Assembly (NCBI RefSeq): GCF_019429485.1
Contig: NZ_JAHXZN010000003.1
Span: 62,001-126,000 of the forward strand
DNA: 64,000 nucleotides
Reading direction: 5' to 3'
Source: Sphingomonas citri
GTDB lineage: Bacteria > Pseudomonadota > Alphaproteobacteria > Sphingomonadales > Sphingomonadaceae
Position numbers and translations under genes: made by a program. Below the pieces are notes generated by a model, which ran no database searches, was not told the origin of the DNA, and was given only the letters and a program-made list of their open reading frames with translations. Below are positions 8,717 through 18,187 of the stretch, in pieces (position 1 is the stretch's first letter; each line of letters opens with the position of its first letter).

Positions 8717-9910
8717 ATGGGGGTCCAATCGACGCGCATCGCGCTGCCGCTCGCGTGCCTCACGCTGATCGTCGCGCCGGCGCGCGCCCAGGACGAGCGC
8801 CCGACCGGCTATCCGCGCTCCGCCAACGAGCGGCGCGACGGCACGCTGACGCTCTCCGCCGTCTATACCGCCGATCTCGCCGCCGATGTCGCGGGCGGGC
8901 GCGCGCGCGGCGTGCGCTACCTCGACAATCTTGACCTGCAGGCCGCGCTCGACCTGAACGGCCTGGTCGGCTGGCACGGCGCGCGCGCCTTCGGCTACGT
9001 CATCCGTGACAACGGGACGAGCCTCTCCGCGCTCAGCGGCGACGCTCAGGGCGTGTCGAACATCGAGACCGCGGTGCCCGCCACCCGCCTGTTCGAGGCG
9101 TGGATCGAGCAGGACATCGGGCGCCGCGCCTCGGTCAAGGCGGGGCTGTACAACCTCAATGCCGAGTTCGACACGACGGTGAGCGGCGGGCTGTTCCGCC
9201 TGTCGTCGCACGGCGTTGGTCCCGAGCTGGCGCAGTCGGGCCGGCGCGGGCCGTCGATCTTCCCGGTGACGTCGCTCGCGCTGCGCGGCGAGGTCGGCTT
9301 CGGCACGCACTGGCTGTTCCACGCCGCGGTGCTCGACGGCGTGCCCGGCGATCCCGACCGCCCGGCGAGGACCGCGATCCGGCTGCGGCGCGCCGACGGC
9401 GCGCTGCTGGTCGGCGAGCTCGGCTGGCTCGACCGCGCCACCAAATTGGCGATCGGCAGCTGGCGCTATACCGCTCCGTTCGCGCCGATCGGTGACCCCG
9501 CGGCGCGCGGTCGGGGCAATGCCGGCGGCTATGTGCTGGCGGAGCGCCAGCTCGTCGGCGACACTCGCGGCGGCGCCGGGGTGAGCGGCTGGCTGCGGTA
9601 CGGCGTCGCCGATGCCCGCTATAATGCGATCACGCGCTACCTCGGTGGGGGGCTGGTGCGCTCGGGCACGTGGCGGGGGCGCGACGACGACCAGCTCGGC
9701 CTGTCGCTCGCCTGCGCCTGGTTCGGTGAGCGCCACCGCGCGCTGGTCGACACCGGCGCGCGCGAGCTGATCGTGGAGGCCGCCTACCGCTGGGTCGCGG
9801 CGCGCTGGCTCAGCCTCGAGCCCGACGCGCAATATGTGGTCGACCCGAGCGGCCGGCGCGACATCCCCGACGCGCTGGTGCTCGCGCTCCGCGTGAAGGT
9901 CGGACGCTGA
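8717..9910 (+). CDS. OprB-type carbohydrate-selective porin
   Basis: A 397-residue outer-membrane beta-barrel of the OprB carbohydrate porin family. The start at 8717 follows GGAG at the right distance and gives a clean signal peptide (IALPLACLTLIVAPARAQ). Family features include LFEAWIEQDIGRRASVKAGLYNLNAEFDTT near the N-terminal third, the LRYGVADARYN region, and a C-terminal strand ending LVLALRVKVGR. It probably admits sugars released by the secreted glycosidases encoded around it. It lies just upstream of the GH51 gene in the same direction with a 103-base gap, so co-regulation with the arabinose-polymer genes is plausible. Confidence 0.82.
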   Translation: MGVQSTRIALPLACLTLIVAPARAQDERPTGYPRSANERRDGTLTLSAVYTADLAADVAGGRARGVRYLDNLDLQAALDLNGLVGWHGARAFGYVIRDNGTSLSALSGDAQGVSNIETAVPATRLFEAWIEQDIGRRASVKAGLYNLNAEFDTTVSGGLFRLSSHGVGPELAQSGRRGPSIFPVTSLALRGEVGFGTHWLFHAAVLDGVPGDPDRPARTAIRLRRADGALLVGELGWLDRATKLAIGSWRYTAPFAPIGDPAARGRGNAGGYVLAERQLVGDTRGGAGVSGWLRYGVADARYNAITRYLGGGLVRSGTWRGRDDDQLGLSLACAWFGERHRALVDTGARELIVEAAYRWVAARWLSLEPDAQYVVDPSGRRDIPDALVLALRVKVGR

Positions 9911-10013
9911 CGCAAAGTCGTTGCGTTCGGACGAGCGCATCCATAATGTCCGAGTAATCGTGATCTGGGTGAGCCGCGTCGGGAAACGCGCCGCCGACCA
10001 ACGGGAGGATGGG

Positions 10014-11576
10014 ATGAAGGGACGTCTGTTCGCGCTCACCGGCGCGCTGATGCTGGCGGCGCTCGCGCCGGTGCCGGGCATCGCGCAGGAGCCCGCCGCG
10101 CCGACCGCGACCGCGACGGTCCACGGCGACCGCCAGGGACCGACCTACGACAAGCGCATCTTCACCCAGTTCGCCGAGCATCTCGGCGATGGCATCTACG
10201 GCGGCCTGTTCGTCGGCAATGACCGCAAGATCCCCAACACGCGCGGCTTCCGCAACGACGTGGTCGGCGCGCTGAAGGAGCTGGGCGTGCCGGTGATCCG
10301 CTGGCCGGGCGGCTGCTTCGCCGACGAATATCACTGGCGCGAGGGGGTCGGGCCGAAGAACAAGCGCCCGGTCAAGATCAACACGCACTGGGGCGGCGTG
10401 ACCGAGCCCAACAGCGTCGGCACGCACGAGTTCATGGAGCTGGTCGAGCAGGTCGGCGCTGAGCCGTATATCTCGGGCAACGTCGGCAACGGCACGCCGC
10501 AGGAGATGGCGGAGTGGGTCGAGTATATCACCTCGCCCGCCGGCACGCTCGCCGACGAGCGCGCCGAGAACGGCCACAAGGCGCCGTGGAAGCTGCCCTA
10601 TTTCGGCATCGGCAACGAGCTGTGGGGCTGCGGCGGCAACATGCGCCCGGAATATGCCGCCGACGTGACGCGCCGCTACGCCACCTTCGTCAAGGCACCC
10701 GCCAACACCAAGATCCTCAAGATCGCCTCGGGCGCCAACAACGACGATTACAACTGGACCGAGGTGATGATGCGCGAGGCGCGCGGCCAGGTGGACGGCC
10801 TGTCGCTGCATTATTACACCGTGCCGGGCGGCTGGCCGCCGCGCGCCTCGGCGAGCCAGTTCGACGAGGCGGGCTGGGCCGAGACGCTCGCCGGCGCGTG
10901 GAAGATGGACACGCTGATCACCGGCCATTCCGCGGCGATGGACAAATACGATCCCGAGAAGAAGATCTTCCTCGCGGTCGACGAGTGGGGCACCTGGTAC
11001 GCGCAGGATCCCGGCACGCACCCGGGCTTCCTGCGCCAGCAGAACAGCCTGCGCGACGCTCTGGTCGCGGCGATCCACCTCAACATCTTCGCCAAGCACG
11101 CCGATCGCGTGAAGATGAGCGCGATCGCGCAGATGGTGAACGTGCTCCAGGCGATGATCCTCACCGACGGCAGCAAGATGGTGCTGACGCCGACCTACCA
11201 CGTCTTCCACATGTACAAGCCGTACATGGACGGCACGGTGCTGCCGATCGAGCTGAAGTCGCCGTGGTACAACAAGGACCAGTGGGTGATGCCCGCGGTC
11301 AGCGCCTCGGCGGTGCGCGACAAGGCCGGCGTGGTGCACGTCGCGCTCGCCAACGCCGACCCGAACCGCTCGATCACCGTGCAGGCCGCACTCGCCGGGC
11401 TCAACGCCAGCGGCGCGACCGGCCAGATCCTGACCGCGCCGGCGATCACCGCGATCAACACCTTCGACCAGCCCAACGCGGTCGTCCCCGCCGCCTTCAC
11501 CGGCGCGCAGGTGGCGGGCGGGCAGCTCAGCGTGACGCTGCCGGCCAAGTCGGTCGTCATGCTAACGTTGCAGTGA
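10014..11576 (+). CDS. Alpha-L-arabinofuranosidase, GH51, exported
   Basis: Removes terminal alpha-L-arabinofuranosyl units from arabinan, arabinoxylan or their oligomers. GH51 marks are the N-terminal FTQFAEHLGDGIYGG, RWPGGCFADEYHW, the acid/base Glu202 in GIGNELWGCGG, and the nucleophile Glu324 in AVDEWGTWY. A C-terminal beta-sandwich ends the 520-residue protein. The ATG at 10014 is chosen because GGGAGG precedes it and because it opens a signal peptide (MKGRLFALTGALMLAALAPVPGIAQ). Many GH51 enzymes are cytoplasmic, so periplasmic export is a feature here. The stop overlaps or abuts the next gene, another arabinose-type hydrolase. Confidence 0.93.
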   Translation: MKGRLFALTGALMLAALAPVPGIAQEPAAPTATATVHGDRQGPTYDKRIFTQFAEHLGDGIYGGLFVGNDRKIPNTRGFRNDVVGALKELGVPVIRWPGGCFADEYHWREGVGPKNKRPVKINTHWGGVTEPNSVGTHEFMELVEQVGAEPYISGNVGNGTPQEMAEWVEYITSPAGTLADERAENGHKAPWKLPYFGIGNELWGCGGNMRPEYAADVTRRYATFVKAPANTKILKIASGANNDDYNWTEVMMREARGQVDGLSLHYYTVPGGWPPRASASQFDEAGWAETLAGAWKMDTLITGHSAAMDKYDPEKKIFLAVDEWGTWYAQDPGTHPGFLRQQNSLRDALVAAIHLNIFAKHADRVKMSAIAQMVNVLQAMILTDGSKMVLTPTYHVFHMYKPYMDGTVLPIELKSPWYNKDQWVMPAVSASAVRDKAGVVHVALANADPNRSITVQAALAGLNASGATGQILTAPAITAINTFDQPNAVVPAAFTGAQVAGGQLSVTLPAKSVVMLTLQ

Positions 11577-11587
11577 GCGCGGCCGGC

Positions 11588-12646
11588 ATGACGCTGCTCT
11601 CGCGCCGCCTGGTCCTGGCGGGCGGTGCGAGCCTGGCGGCGCTGCCCGCGCTGGCGCAGCGCCGGCGCGGCGCGGTGGGAGCGGGTGCGGGCACGATCGT
11701 CAACCCGCTGGTGCGCCAGCGCGCCGACGCGCAGGTGTTCCGCCACACCGACGGCTGGTATTACATGACCGGCTCGGTGCCGGAATACGACCGGCTGGTG
11801 CTGCGCCGGGCGCGCACGCTCGCGGGGCTCTCGACCGCCGCCGAGCGCGTGCTGTGGCGGCACGAGAAGAGCGGGCCAATGTCGGGCTTCCTGTGGGCGC
11901 CCGAGCTTCATCTGATCGACGGCAAGTGGATCATGTATTTCGCCGCCGGCCCCAGCGGCGGCGGCGAGGACGTGTTCCGCATCCGCACCTATGCGGTGGT
12001 GTGCGACGGCGCCGACCCGATGACGGGCGGATGGACGGTGCTGGGCCAGCTCGAGACGCCGTGGGACAGTTTCAACCTCGATTCGACCAGCTTCGTCCAT
12101 CGCGGTACGCGCTATCTCGCCTGGGCGCAGCGCGAGCCGGGGATCGAGACCAACTCGAACCTGTACCTGGCACCGCTGAAGACGCCGCTGACGCTCGCGG
12201 CCAGGCCGGCGCGGCTGTCGGTACCCGAGCTCGACTGGGAGATCCGAGGCTTCAAGGTCAACGAGGCGCCCGCGCTGCTGGCGCGCAACGGCCGGCTGTT
12301 CATGACCTATTCGGCGAGCGCGACCGACGCGCGCTACTGCATGGGGATGCTCACCGCGCGCGACGACGCCGATATCATGGACCCGCGCAGCTGGACCAAG
12401 TCGCCCGCGCCGGTGCTCAAGACCTCGCGCGCGCACCGCATCTTCGGCCCTGGCCACAACAGCTTCACGGTCGACGAGCGCGGCCGCGACATGCTGGTGT
12501 TTCACGCGCGCGACTATGAGACGATCAAGGGCGATCCCTTGTTCGATCCCAACCGTCACACGCGCGTCCAGCCGATCCGCTACGCCGCGGACGGCACCCC
12601 GCTGTTCGACCCGCCGGTGGCGAACGGACCGCTGCCGCGCAGCTGA
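11588..12646 (+). CDS. Glycoside hydrolase family 43 enzyme, Tat-like leader
   Basis: A five-bladed beta-propeller glycosidase of GH43. The propeller starts at IVNPLVRQRADAQVFRHTDGWYYMTGSVPEYDR, with Asp as likely base in RADAQV. FLWAPELHLIDGKW, FNLDSTSFVHRGTRYLAW and FKVNEAPALLARNGRLFMTYSAS follow, with Glu in NEAP as likely acid. The N-terminus (LLSRRLVLAGGASLAALPALAQ) has an SRR-x-V-L pattern typical of Tat export. A GTG at 11573 overlapping the GH51 stop (GTGA), as seen at other junctions here, is an equally possible start. GH51 and GH43 in tandem point to arabinofuranosyl removal or short alpha-arabinan hydrolysis. Confidence 0.87.
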   Translation: MTLLSRRLVLAGGASLAALPALAQRRRGAVGAGAGTIVNPLVRQRADAQVFRHTDGWYYMTGSVPEYDRLVLRRARTLAGLSTAAERVLWRHEKSGPMSGFLWAPELHLIDGKWIMYFAAGPSGGGEDVFRIRTYAVVCDGADPMTGGWTVLGQLETPWDSFNLDSTSFVHRGTRYLAWAQREPGIETNSNLYLAPLKTPLTLAARPARLSVPELDWEIRGFKVNEAPALLARNGRLFMTYSASATDARYCMGMLTARDDADIMDPRSWTKSPAPVLKTSRAHRIFGPGHNSFTVDERGRDMLVFHARDYETIKGDPLFDPNRHTRVQPIRYAADGTPLFDPPVANGPLPRS

Positions 12647-13131
12647 CCGGGACGGCGGCGCGGGGGCGCGCCGCCGCTGGCTTCTCCACCGGACGGCCCT
12701 AGCTTCAGCCCTTTGAAGCGCGCGCTTTGTGCGCCCGCGATCCAAGCCGTCCGGCCCGCCGCCCAAGAGACGCGTTGCCGCCATCGCTTGCGGCGGTGGC
12801 GCGGCTTCCATCCCCAGCGAATCTGGATCGCCACGGGCGTGACCAGCGGCATACGCACGGGCGCGATCCGTCAGGACTGCTCCACAAATAGCTGGCGCAT
12901 GTACCGCCGCCCCGAACAGCATGAAGCGACTACCTGTCCGACTAATGTCACGAAGGCAGTCGGACAGTCGCCCGGAGTTGCAGGCGTCGAAGCCCCCGAT
13001 CCGCGCGCACTATTGGCACGGTGCTTGTACAGACGACGTCGGCAATCACCCTTGCTACCGTCTAAGATCAGGTATATGTCGGAGTATAAGAGGTGCAACA
13101 CGCGCCCGGTGCCAGCGTGAGGGAGGGGATG
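12647..13131. promoter_or_regulatory. 485-base gap upstream of the TonB-dependent receptor; probable regulatory region
   Basis: No gene is supported. The half closer to the receptor is lower in GC than its surroundings. It contains an inverted repeat CTGTCCGACT/AGTCGGACAG (12934-12943 and 12958-12967, 14-base loop). About 165 bases separate this from the receptor start. It could be an operator or an RNA hairpin ending the upstream operon; no T-run follows. A ribosome-binding site GGGAGGGG is at 13121-13128. No convincing -35/-10 pair could be chosen. Confidence 0.4.
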
Positions 13132-16038
13132 ATGGCGATGAAGGCCGCTTTCTTGGTTTCGGTATCGGCAGGCTCGCTGCTGCTCGCGGGCGCCGCGGCG
13201 GCGCAGGAAGCACCACTCGCGCCCGGCACCGCTGCGCAGCAATCTCAGCCCGCGCCCGGGAGATCGCCGTCGGAAGACGCGGCCGGCGCCGACGACATCG
13301 TCGTCACCGGGGTGCGCGCCTCGATCATCGGCGCGCTCAACGTCAAGCGCGACTCGGTCCAGATCGTCGACTCGATCGTGGCCGAGGACGTCGGCAAATT
13401 GCCCGACAATAACGTCGTGGAGGCGCTCCAGCGCGTCACCGGCGTGCAGGTCACCGATCGCGGCAACGCCGAGGCGGGCGCGCTGTCGATCCGCGGCCTC
13501 ACCGACCCGCTCACCACCCTCAACGGCCGCATCATCTTCACGACGACAGGCCAGTCGTTCGCGCTGCAGGACATCCCCGCCAATCTTGTCAAGCGGGTCG
13601 ACGTCTACAAGACCCGCGCCGCCGACCAGATCGAGACCGGCCTCGCCGGCCAGATCGACGTGTTCACGCGTCGCCCGTTCGACTTCGACGGTTTCGCGAT
13701 CTCGGCGGTGGCGCGCGGGATCTACAATGAGCAGGCGGATACGTTCAATCCGAACGTCTCGGCGCTGATCAGCGACCGCTGGGAGACCGGCATCGGCGAC
13801 GTCGGCGTGCTCGTCAACGCGAGCTACGCGCGCACGAAGTTCCGCACCATGTCGGTCGCCGCCGGCGCGCAGGTGCCGTTCGCCACCGAGACCCCGCCCG
13901 CCGGGTCGGGGCTGACCCCGCTCCAGCGCATCTTCCCGCTCGCGCCCGACGTGAACAGCGCGACCGGCTTCGCGCCCGCCGCACCCGGCCTAGGCGCCTG
14001 GTCGCCGGGCACGCGCGAGGGCCTGCCCTATGCGCCCGGGTCGACCATGCTCGTCAACGGCGTCGACACGCCTTACTATCTCTCGCGCGACGCGGTCTTC
14101 AGCGGCGACCTCTACGGCAAGCGCGAGCGCCCGGCGGTGAACGCGGCGCTGCAATGGTCGCCTAATTCCAGCTCGACCTACACCGCCGAGTTCTTCTGGA
14201 GCGGCTTCCGCCAGACGACCTACAACAGCCTGATGTTCTCGTTCGTCGACTGGTGGGGCAGCCTCGGCGCCAACCCCGGCTCGACGATCTCGCTCTACCC
14301 CGATACCAACATCATCAAGACGCGCAGCGTCGGCGACGTGTTCGGCTTCAACAGCGGTGACCTGACGCGCGCCACCACCGACAGCTTCGTCTACGCGCTC
14401 AACGGCAAATGGGACGTTGGCAACGGCAAGATCGTCGCCGACGCGGCCTATCAGACCAGCCGCAACGACACGACCTTCACCGCGATGCGGATCAACCGCG
14501 TCGCCAGCCGGATCGACGTCGACTTCAACGCGCGCGACGGCATCCCCTCGTACAATTTCAGCGACAACGCGCTGCTGCTCGACCCCGGCCAGTGGACCGC
14601 GGGCGAGTTCTACGACAACGCCAACCGCGACACCGGCTCGGCCTTCACCGCCACGGTCGACGCCGACCAGTCGTGGGACTCGGGATTCTTCCGCAAGATC
14701 AAGGCCGGGCTGCGCTATGACGCGCGCAAGGCGGCGAGCGAGGTGCGCACCCAGGCCGCTGACGCGAACGGCGGGCTCGGCGTCAACTTCGCCACGCTCT
14801 CGGACAGCCTGCGCTACGTCAACAAGGGCTTTTTCGACGGCGCGGCCGACGTGCCGACCTCCTGGGTCAACGCCAACGGTTACTACCTCGCGAACAACAC
14901 CGACGAGATCCGCCGGCTGTACCAGACCAAATTCCCCAACATCCTCACCGCGGACCAGCTCTCGCTCACGCGCGTGTTCGACATCAGCGAGAAGACCATG
15001 TCGGCCTATGTCCAGGCCGACGCCGAGCTCTCGATCTTCGGCCGGCCGCTGAGCATCGAGGCGGGTGCCCGCTACGTCGACGTCGATACCGACTTCACCT
15101 TCGTCGACCGCTACAGCGCCGGCGCGCAGCTGCGCGGCTCGCAGACCACCAGCAAGCTGCTGCCGTCGGCGACGCTCCGCTACGACATCACGCGGACGCT
15201 CCGCGCCCGCTTCAACTACGGCAAGACGCTGCGCCGACCGGCGTTCGGCGACCTCAACCCGAACTACAATCTCACCGGTGACCTCACCAGCGTCGGCTAT
15301 GGCACCGGCAGCAGCGGCAACATCAACCTGCGGCCGACCCAGTCGACCAACTACGACCTCGGACTGGAGTGGTATTTCGACCGCGACAGCGCGCTGTACG
15401 GCACGCTGTTCCGGCGCGAGATCGACGGGCTGGTGGTCGGCGCACGCTCGCGCGTCACGGTGCTCAACACCGGGCTCAATACCAGCAGCTTCGTCGTCAA
15501 CCGGCCCGAGAATGCGTCGGACGGCGTGCTCAAGGGCGCCGAGCTCGGCTTCGTCTACTTCCCGCACTATCTGCCGAGCTTCCTCGACGGCCTGGGCGCG
15601 CAGGGCAGCGTGACGATCCTCGATTCGTCGCAGAACGTGCCCGAGTTCGACGAGGCCGGCGCGGTGGTGGGGCAGCTGCGCTCGTCCTTCTTCGGCGTCT
15701 CCGACCTCTCGTACAACGCGACGTTGGCCTATGATCACGGCCCGATCGGCGCGCGCCTTTCCTACGTGTGGCGCAAGGAGTTCCTGCAGCGCAACGAGGC
15801 GGCGCTGTTCGCCAACCCGATCGGCGTATGGCGCCGGCCCGACAAGAGCCTCGACTTCCAGCTCACCGCCAAGCTCACCGACGACCTCGGCCTGACCTTC
15901 GACGCCACCAACCTGACCAAGGCGAAGCAGCAGGAATATTACCGCTTCGACTCGGCCGGCAACCAGGACCAGTTCAACCTGGGCACGCTGCTGATCCCAC
16001 GCACCTTCGCGATCGGCGTGCGCTACACCTTCGACTGA
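13132..16038 (+). CDS. TonB-dependent receptor (outer-membrane oligosaccharide transporter)
   Basis: Active importer through the outer membrane, driven by TonB. After the signal peptide (SVSAGSLLLAGAAAAQ) a Gln/Ala/Pro linker leads to the TonB box-like DDIVVTGVRAS. The plug follows (VAEDVGKLPDNNVVEALQRVTGVQV, LSIRGL, VKRVDVYKTRAADQIETGLAGQIDV), then the large barrel ending in IPRTFAIGVRYTF with a terminal aromatic. This plug signature is common in receptors for plant oligosaccharides in Sphingomonadales and Xanthomonadales. ATGs at 13129, 13132 and 13138 are all possible; spacing from GGGAGG favours 13132. The arabinanase gene follows 65 bases downstream, so arabino-oligosaccharides are the likely ligand (inference). 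Confidence 0.93.
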   Translation: MAMKAAFLVSVSAGSLLLAGAAAAQEAPLAPGTAAQQSQPAPGRSPSEDAAGADDIVVTGVRASIIGALNVKRDSVQIVDSIVAEDVGKLPDNNVVEALQRVTGVQVTDRGNAEAGALSIRGLTDPLTTLNGRIIFTTTGQSFALQDIPANLVKRVDVYKTRAADQIETGLAGQIDVFTRRPFDFDGFAISAVARGIYNEQADTFNPNVSALISDRWETGIGDVGVLVNASYARTKFRTMSVAAGAQVPFATETPPAGSGLTPLQRIFPLAPDVNSATGFAPAAPGLGAWSPGTREGLPYAPGSTMLVNGVDTPYYLSRDAVFSGDLYGKRERPAVNAALQWSPNSSSTYTAEFFWSGFRQTTYNSLMFSFVDWWGSLGANPGSTISLYPDTNIIKTRSVGDVFGFNSGDLTRATTDSFVYALNGKWDVGNGKIVADAAYQTSRNDTTFTAMRINRVASRIDVDFNARDGIPSYNFSDNALLLDPGQWTAGEFYDNANRDTGSAFTATVDADQSWDSGFFRKIKAGLRYDARKAASEVRTQAADANGGLGVNFATLSDSLRYVNKGFFDGAADVPTSWVNANGYYLANNTDEIRRLYQTKFPNILTADQLSLTRVFDISEKTMSAYVQADAELSIFGRPLSIEAGARYVDVDTDFTFVDRYSAGAQLRGSQTTSKLLPSATLRYDITRTLRARFNYGKTLRRPAFGDLNPNYNLTGDLTSVGYGTGSSGNINLRPTQSTNYDLGLEWYFDRDSALYGTLFRREIDGLVVGARSRVTVLNTGLNTSSFVVNRPENASDGVLKGAELGFVYFPHYLPSFLDGLGAQGSVTILDSSQNVPEFDEAGAVVGQLRSSFFGVSDLSYNATLAYDHGPIGARLSYVWRKEFLQRNEAALFANPIGVWRRPDKSLDFQLTAKLTDDLGLTFDATNLTKAKQQEYYRFDSAGNQDQFNLGTLLIPRTFAIGVRYTFD

Positions 16039-16103
16039 GCGCGCCGCCCGACGGGCGGGGGCGGCGTGCCCCGCCCACGCCCCTTCACGCCGGGAGAGAG
16101 ACG

Positions 16104-17186
16104 ATGGCGAGCAGAACGAGGCGCGCCGGGACGGCGCTCGTCGGCGTGACCGCGTTGTTGGCAGGATGCGGCGGCGCCGGCGGCAGCGGCGCGGCGGCGC
16201 TCGCGCCAGTGGCTGCTGCGCCGGCACCTGCGCCCAGCCCGACGCCGGCGCCCGCGGCCGGCTCGATCGCGTTGACCGGCGCGACCAGCCCGGTCCACGA
16301 TCCCGCGATCCTAGCCGACGGCGGCCGCTATTATCTCTTCACGACGGGCAACGCCGGCAATGCCGCCGGGCTGCTCGGCCTGCGCACCTCCGACGACCTC
16401 AGAGATTGGACGCTGCGCGGCGGCTCCTATGTCGCGCTGCCCGCATGGGCCGCGAGCGCGGTACCGGGCGCGTCCGGCATGTGGGCGCCGGACATCTCCA
16501 AGGTCGGCAGCGAGTACCGGCTCTATTACTCGATCAGCACCTTCGGCAGCAATCGCTCGGCGATCGGCCTGGCCACCGCGACGGTGATCGATCCGGCGGC
16601 CCCGGCCGCGCATTGGATCGATCAGGGGCCGGTGATCCGATCGGATGTTACCGACGATTACAACGCGATCGATCCCAACGCCTTCACCGACGCGGACGGG
16701 CGATCATGGCTGGTGTTCGGCAGCTTCTGGAGCGGGATCAAGCTGATCGAGCTCGATCCCACCACCGGCAAGCGTCGGGACGGCGATCCGCTGCGCAGCC
16801 TCGCCGCGCGACCGTCACCCGGGGCGATCGAGGCGCCCTTCGTGATCCGGCACCGCGGCTTCTATTATCTGTTCGCCTCGTTCGACTTCTGCTGCCGCGG
16901 CGCGGCGAGCAGCTACAACACCGTCGTGGGCCGGTCCGCCACGCCGACCGGCCCCTATGTCGACCGCGCCGGCATCGCGATGCTCCGGGGCGGCGGCACG
17001 CCGGTGCTGGCCTCGGGGCAGGGGACGGGGGATCGCTATGTCGGCCGGGGCCACGCCGCGATCCTGCAGCGTGCCGATGGCGACGTCATCGTTTATCACG
17101 CCTATGACACGCAGCGGAACGGCACGCCGACGCTGCAGATCCAGCCGCTCGCCTGGGATGCGGAGGGCTGGCCGGTGGCGCGTTAG
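16104..17186 (+). CDS. GH43 endo-alpha-1,5-L-arabinanase, lipoprotein
   Basis: An arabinan-cleaving beta-propeller enzyme. It has a lipoprotein leader with LLAGC (Cys22) and a Pro/Ala linker to about residue 52. The GH43 propeller opens with SPVHDPAIL (Asp66 as general base), then SGMWAPDIS, DDYNAIDPNAF with the pKa-tuning Asp, and SPGAIEAPFVI with the acid Glu. The GFYYLFASFDFCCRGAASSYNTVVGRS stretch is typical of arabinanases. GGGAGAG precedes the ATG. The lipid anchor would hold the enzyme at the membrane, probably the outer one, next to the receptor encoded just before it. Together they form the core of the arabinan uptake unit. Confidence 0.9.
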   Translation: MASRTRRAGTALVGVTALLAGCGGAGGSGAAALAPVAAAPAPAPSPTPAPAAGSIALTGATSPVHDPAILADGGRYYLFTTGNAGNAAGLLGLRTSDDLRDWTLRGGSYVALPAWAASAVPGASGMWAPDISKVGSEYRLYYSISTFGSNRSAIGLATATVIDPAAPAAHWIDQGPVIRSDVTDDYNAIDPNAFTDADGRSWLVFGSFWSGIKLIELDPTTGKRRDGDPLRSLAARPSPGAIEAPFVIRHRGFYYLFASFDFCCRGAASSYNTVVGRSATPTGPYVDRAGIAMLRGGGTPVLASGQGTGDRYVGRGHAAILQRADGDVIVYHAYDTQRNGTPTLQIQPLAWDAEGWPVAR

Positions 17187-17212
17187 GGCAGCAGGCGTGA
17201 CGCCTCTCGCTG

Positions 17213-17241
17213 TGGGCTCCTGCGTTCGCTGGCGCACGGCG
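17213..17241. repeat. Partial dispersed repeat (family B)
   Basis: TGGGCTCCTGCGTTCGCTGG followed by CGCACGGCG matches the right end of the copy at 3778-3804, with a few changes. It sits between the convergent arabinanase and endonuclease/phosphatase genes. Confidence 0.55.
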
Positions 17242-17272
17242 CGGGCTCACACGCCGGTCCTCGCGCGGCCGG

Positions 17273-18100
17273 TCAGCGCAGCAGCGTGACCTTGGCGGTG
17301 ACCGGGAAATGGTCGGAGGGGTAGACCCCGCCGGGTCGGTCGGTCACCACCTTGGTACCGCTCGCGCGCGCACCGTCGAGAAAGATATAGTCGATCCGCC
17401 GGTCCGCCACGCCGGTGAAATCGTGGAAGCTGAGGCCGCCGGGGCGCTTGCCCCAGGCGTCGGTCATCGCCGCGGCGAGGCGGCGGTAGGCGGCGCTGTC
17501 GGGCGTGGCGTTGAAGTCGCCGGTCAGCACCACCGGCAGCCCGCGTGCGATCGCCGGGATGCGCTCGAGCAGCAGCGCGGCGGCGCGGTCGCGCGCGCCG
17601 TCGTCCTGGTCGCGGTGCGCGAGATGCGTGTCGACCAGCAGGAAGCGACGCTGGGGATCGCTCTTCAGCGCGAACTCGCCCCAGTTGGCCATGCGCGGCA
17701 GATCGGTGCCCCAGCTCTGGCTGCCGACCACGTCGGGCGTGTCGGAGAGCCAGAAATCGCCCTGGCGCAGCAGCGTCAGCCGGTCGGTACGATAGAGGAT
17801 GCCCATATGCTCATTGGCGTGGCCGCCCATGCGGTCGCGCCCGAACCAGCGATACTCGCGGAGCGCGGCGACCATGTCGTCGCCCTGGCGCTGGAGCAGC
17901 TCCTGCGTGCCGATCACGTCGGGATGAACCCGGCGCAGCATCGCCACCGCGGCGGCGCGGCGCGACGGCCAGGGCTGCGGCCCGTCGTCCGAGGCGTAGC
18001 GGACATTGTAGGTCATCACCTTGAGCGACGGCGCGCAAGCGCCGGTCAGCGCGACGAGCGCGAGCGCGGCGGCGCGGACAGGGCGAAGGCGTGTGATCAT
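17273..18100 (-). CDS. Endonuclease/exonuclease/phosphatase-family protein, exported
   Basis: A DNase I-like fold hydrolase of 275 residues. Motifs in order are MTYNVRY, IGTQE with the metal-binding Glu, a central GILYR, VDTHLAH, LTGDFNATPDS with the catalytic Asp/Asn, RRIDYIFL and the terminal SDHFPV with the Asp-His pair. The N-terminus (LALVALTGAC) is a leader with a possible lipobox. Family members cleave nucleic acids or phosphodiesters; this extracytoplasmic subtype is often a nuclease or sphingomyelinase-like enzyme. The substrate is not determinable here. It is convergent with the arabinanase and shows no link to the next genes. Confidence 0.85.
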   Translation of the reverse strand: MITRLRPVRAAALALVALTGACAPSLKVMTYNVRYASDDGPQPWPSRRAAAVAMLRRVHPDVIGTQELLQRQGDDMVAALREYRWFGRDRMGGHANEHMGILYRTDRLTLLRQGDFWLSDTPDVVGSQSWGTDLPRMANWGEFALKSDPQRRFLLVDTHLAHRDQDDGARDRAAALLLERIPAIARGLPVVLTGDFNATPDSAAYRRLAAAMTDAWGKRPGGLSFHDFTGVADRRIDYIFLDGARASGTKVVTDRPGGVYPSDHFPVTAKVTLLR

Positions 18101-18187
18101 GGCAGGACTCCCTCGCCGCCGCGATGCGCGAGCGAGCCCGCGAGGGCAAGCGCTTACGGTCGATCGACCGGGCGCAGAAACGAGAAC

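Noticed and set aside
10514..11572. Long in-frame extension upstream of the GH43 gene
   Set aside because: The extension overlaps the GH51 coding sequence in another frame and is Arg-rich nonsense. The Tat-like leader marks the true start near 11573-11588.
13990..16227. 745-codon open frame on the minus strand opposite the TonB-dependent receptor
   Set aside because: It is a shadow of high-GC codon use. It has no family match, its composition is Arg/Ala/Val-biased, and the plus strand encodes a full conserved receptor.
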